NCBI GenBank assembly: GCA_965199685.1
Contig: OZ241323.1
Location: 372,001 to 436,000, forward strand
Length of the DNA stretch: 64,000 nt
Direction: 5' to 3'
Source of the DNA: SP5GCR1 sp965199685
GTDB lineage: Bacteria; Pseudomonadota; Gammaproteobacteria; Poriferisulfidales; Oxydemutatoraceae
Shown: one piece after another, positions 61,900 through 64,000 of the stretch
Numbering within the stretch: the stretch's first letter is position 1
Layout of the letters: every line of letters begins with the position of its first letter
Program-made: the position numbers and the translations under genes
Notes under the pieces: model-generated
What the model saw: the letters and a program-made list of their open reading frames with translations, nothing else
The model's database searches: none
Told to the model about the DNA's origin: nothing

Positions 61900-62598
61900 A
61901 TGGAAGTTAATGTACAACAACAGGAATTAGATAAGTTTGAAGAGTCGGCAATAAGTTGGTGGGATCGCGAAGGTGTCTTCAAAGCACTGCATGTCATCAA
62001 TCCAGTGCGTGTTGAATATATTGCTACGCGCACTACCCTTGAGAATAAAAAGGTCTTGGATGTAGGTTGCGGGGGTGGTTTATTATGCGAAGCTATGGCA
62101 CTTAAAGAGGCGACAGTAGTCGGTATTGATTTAGGCAAAGCTTCGCTTGAAACTGCCCGATTGCATTTGCACGAGTCCAAGCTGACCATTGATTATCAAT
62201 ATACGAGTGCAGAGCAACACGCCGAACAGCACGCAGATTACTACGACATAGTCACCTGTATGGAACTTTTGGAACATGTACCTGACCCACAATCGTTGGT
62301 TTCCGGTTGTATTCGTGCAGTCAAGCCTGGTGGTGATGTGTTTTTTTCAACGATCAGCCGTACACCCAAGGCTTATTTACTAGCGATCTTGGGTGCTGAG
62401 TATTTGCTGAAACTGCTTCCTAAAGGGACGCACGATTATCAAAAATTAATCAAACCATCGGAACTTGCAACGATAGTCAAACAAAATAACTCTATCGTCT
62501 GTGATATCGCCGGAATGCGCTATTTACCTTTTCTGGATACCGCAGTTTTGAGCGGCGAACCCAATGTCAACTACTTAATGCATTGTCGATGTCCTTGA
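61900..62598 (+). CDS. ubiG: Ubiquinone biosynthesis O-methyltransferase
   Basis: 232 residues. The N-terminus E-L-D-K-F-E-E-S-A-I-S-W-W-D and the SAM motif V-L-D-V-G-C-G-G-G-L-L are typical UbiG, as are M-E-L-L-E-H-V-P-D-P and F-F-S-T-I-S-R-T. It methylates the two hydroxyl groups added to the ubiquinone ring. The end overlaps gph by ten bases; ubiG-gph is a common gammaproteobacterial pair. Confidence 0.95.
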   Translation: MEVNVQQQELDKFEESAISWWDREGVFKALHVINPVRVEYIATRTTLENKKVLDVGCGGGLLCEAMALKEATVVGIDLGKASLETARLHLHESKLTIDYQYTSAEQHAEQHADYYDIVTCMELLEHVPDPQSLVSGCIRAVKPGGDVFFSTISRTPKAYLLAILGAEYLLKLLPKGTHDYQKLIKPSELATIVKQNNSIVCDIAGMRYLPFLDTAVLSGEPNVNYLMHCRCP

Positions 62599-63266
62599 AA
62601 TCTTTACACGCAATTCTATTTGATTTAGACGGTACACTAATAGATACAGCCGGCGATTTAATCAAGTCTCTAAACATTTTATTAGAAAAAAAAGGACACC
62701 CTGCCAAAGACATAGCAGTGATGCGCCCTCACGCAGGGCAAGGTAGCTACTCGCTAATAAAAGCCGCTTTCGGAGATGATTATGGCGAGCTTGAACGCGA
62801 ACAACTATCGTCTGAGTTTATAGAAATCTATCAAGCTCACCTACACGATACCACGAGTTTATTCCCGGAAACAATCGCAACGATAACAGAAGTCAAAAAC
62901 CGAGGAATGAAATGGGGAATTGTAACAAATAAGTCCGAGCGTCTTTCGGTGCCGATATTGCAAAAACTAGGGCTATACGACTCTGCCGGTTGTTTAGTCT
63001 ACGGTGATACGACTGATCAAAAAAAACCACACCCTAGACCTTTATTGTGTGCAGCGAGACAGCTTGATTTATCTCCCCAACATTGTGCCTATTTAGGCGA
63101 CACGTTAAACGATATAACCGCAGCGATAAGCGCGGGAATGCACGCACTCGCAGTATCCTACGGTTATCATGTCAAAGAAATTGATATTTCCGAGTGGGGT
63201 GCAGAAGCGATTTTTGATACACTACCACAGCTCATTCATTGGATTGATAACAGAACCGCCGATTGA
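62589..63266 (+). CDS. gph: Phosphoglycolate phosphatase (HAD family)
   Basis: 225 residues from the ATG at 62589. The HAD motifs are F-D-L-D-G-T-L-I-D-T (motif I), I-V-T-N-K-S (II), the Lys in Q-K-K-P-H-P-R-P (III), and Y-L-G-D-T-L-N-D (IV). It removes phosphate from 2-phosphoglycolate. The last residues N-R-T-A-D and the stop are encoded by the start of an intergenic repeat, as in mfnE. Confidence 0.92.
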   Translation: MSLKSLHAILFDLDGTLIDTAGDLIKSLNILLEKKGHPAKDIAVMRPHAGQGSYSLIKAAFGDDYGELEREQLSSEFIEIYQAHLHDTTSLFPETIATITEVKNRGMKWGIVTNKSERLSVPILQKLGLYDSAGCLVYGDTTDQKKPHPRPLLCAARQLDLSPQHCAYLGDTLNDITAAISAGMHALAVSYGYHVKEIDISEWGAEAIFDTLPQLIHWIDNRTAD

Positions 63267-63465
63267 CCTATAGAATCGCCACTGCTCCAGTTGAGCAAGT
63301 GGCGCGACCTCGTACAAAATCTAAATACTATGGCTGTTAGAAATAACACGAATAGCAAAGGTCAATCGGCTTAACATCGTGCAGAGCCTTAACATGATTG
63401 TTAAACGCATGCGTTACAAAATGCATAGGACACCCCTCCATGCGAGGGGAATAGTCCCTCCCTAT
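63252..63465. repeat. Intergenic hairpin repeat following gph
   Basis: Begins AGAACCGCCGATTGA (63252-63266), which ends gph. Then come CGCCACTGC (63277 on), a 9-nt loop tccagttga, and GCAAGTGGCG (63295-63304), with one T missing from the left arm. The filler 'atggctgttagaaataacacg' and 'gtcaatcggc' match the copy at 36737. Ends with a small CCCCTC/GAGGGG hairpin. Confidence 0.75.
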
Positions 63466-63470
63466 GGGAG

Positions 63471-63776
63471 TTAGATCAATATGACTGTGGTTTCAACGCC
63501 GCCGTAGCCGTGTAGCGAATCATGCGCTCGCACTCGTACTCGCTCAGTGGTTTCGGGAATCAATACACCAGCTTTGGTTCGAGTAAAAGACTTTTCACCC
63601 ACATGGGGATGCAATAGCACGCGGGTTGCTAATATCTCATCACCCGGTCCTATGACTTCCCAACGATCGGCATAGTGATCCCAGCCTTCGTCTTCGTGTT
63701 GCACGGTTACGCTAAAGATATAGGTCCCATCATCGCAACGTTCCGCCGTCGCTTTTATCACATCGGCATAAGACAT
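63471..63776 (-). CDS. Small conserved-looking protein of unknown function
   Basis: 101 residues from M-S-Y-A-D-V-I-K-A-T-A, with GAGGATTACG before the ATG. Beta-rich, with H-E-D-E-G-W-D-H-Y-A-D-R-W-E-V near residue 28 and L-L-H-P-H-V-G-E-K near residue 55. No signal peptide or membrane helix. The His/Asp/Glu residues could bind a metal, but I know no function. It lies 33 bases downstream of uvrB on the same strand. Confidence 0.65.
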   Translation of the reverse strand: MSYADVIKATAERCDDGTYIFSVTVQHEDEGWDHYADRWEVIGPGDEILATRVLLHPHVGEKSFTRTKAGVLIPETTERVRVRAHDSLHGYGGVETTVILI

Positions 63777-63809
63777 CGTAATCCTCGTTTTCTTATCTGG
63801 CAAATAATT

Positions 63810-64000
63810 TCATGAATATTGCTTTTCTGTAGCACCAAATACCTGCGTTTTAACCAAAGCGGCTTGGTCGCGCAGACGCGCAGCTTCTTCAAATTCCAGA
63901 TTTCTAGAACATGCGTACATTTGCTCTTCCAGCTTTTTGATTTTTTTAACCGCTTCATCGGGTGTCAGTGTGTCGTAGTCGGTTATTTTCACTTCGGCAA
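63810..64000 (-). CDS. uvrB: UvrABC excision nuclease subunit B, C-terminal end (truncated by window)
   Basis: Only the last ~63 codons are inside the window; the frame is open to base 64000 (A-E-V-K-I-T-D-Y). The UVR motif that contacts UvrC is plain: K-L-E-E-Q-M-Y-A-C-S-R-N-L-E-F-E-E-A-A-R followed by L-R-D-Q. The linker T-P-D-E-A-V-K-K-I is also UvrB-like. It could in principle be the UVR motif of UvrC, but its place at the extreme C-terminus fits UvrB. Confidence 0.85.
   Translation of the reverse strand, partial: AEVKITDYDTLTPDEAVKKIKKLEEQMYACSRNLEFEEAARLRDQAALVKTQVFGATEKQYS

Noticed and set aside
61698..62189. Long minus-strand extension of the small exported protein across ubiG
   Set aside because: It is antisense to a clear ubiG and lacks any family features; the ATG at 61697 with a strong ribosome site is a better start.

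Overview
The window looks like a chromosomal piece of a gammaproteobacterium with moderate base composition and methylotroph-type one-carbon chemistry. The lineage is suggested by EF-P with its beta-lysylation enzymes EpmA and EpmB, the order nnr-tsaE-amiC, and ZapE, DadA, UbiG and DapD/DapE. The C1 chemistry is shown by a complete fhcBADC operon (formyltransferase/hydrolase complex) and by a separate cluster that fits methanofuran-type cofactor synthesis: an MfnD-like ATP-grasp ligase, MfnF, MfnE, a HisA-like TIM barrel and PabB. A pyrophosphate-dependent phosphofructokinase followed by a CbbQ-type ATPase fits the same lifestyle. No rRNA, tRNA or CRISPR array was found. The genus cannot be named from the sequence alone.

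Layout. 1-12.5 kb is the 3' part of a giant repetitive surface protein (GLUG repeats, then cadherin-like beta-sandwich repeats, 21 of them nearly identical). 12.6-14.2 kb holds a lipoprotein hydrolase and a FetB-like permease. 14.2-18.9 kb is the C1-cofactor cluster. 18.9-20.2 kb is repeat-rich and carries an IS110 transposase remnant. 20.2-23.1 kb is map-dapD-dapE. 23.1-31.6 kb holds a DEDDy exonuclease, cysM, epmA, efp, a two-gene secreted system led by a CLCA-like metalloprotease/vWA protein, and epmB. 31.9-36.5 kb is fhcBADC. 37-40.7 kb holds a voltage-gated-type channel, two small proteins and an unusual protein built from RNA-polymerase-like DNA-binding modules. 40.7-45.8 kb is an amidotransferase-nnr-tsaE-amiC operon. 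46-57.4 kb is housekeeping (gltA, thpR, a flavin/2Fe-2S reductase, adk, pfp-cbbQ, dadA, zapE, mutL-miaA). 57.4-64 kb holds a RibD_C-like reductase, serS, a TnpB element, ubiG-gph, a small protein and the 3' end of uvrB.

How the genes work together. The C1-cofactor cluster and fhcBADC should jointly make and use a methanofuran-like cofactor and tetrahydromethanopterin to oxidise formaldehyde to formate; PabB supplies p-aminobenzoate, a precursor of both folate and methanopterin. efp, epmA and epmB form a complete EF-P modification set. dapD/dapE, amiC and possibly dadA touch the cell wall.

The most unusual material lies between genes. A family of hairpin repeats occurs in nearly every gap. 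It has a fixed 9-nt loop and stems that differ from copy to copy but remain self-complementary. The repeats sit inside larger modules bounded by GGGRCTGTTGAAAAAG ends, often resemble portable terminators, and supply the stop codons of mfnE, adk and gph. Other notable items are a tnpB gene enclosed by perfect 21-bp terminal inverted repeats with an 8-bp direct repeat, the bacterial CLCA-like protein with a GlyGly-CTERM-like tail, and the polymerase-module protein.
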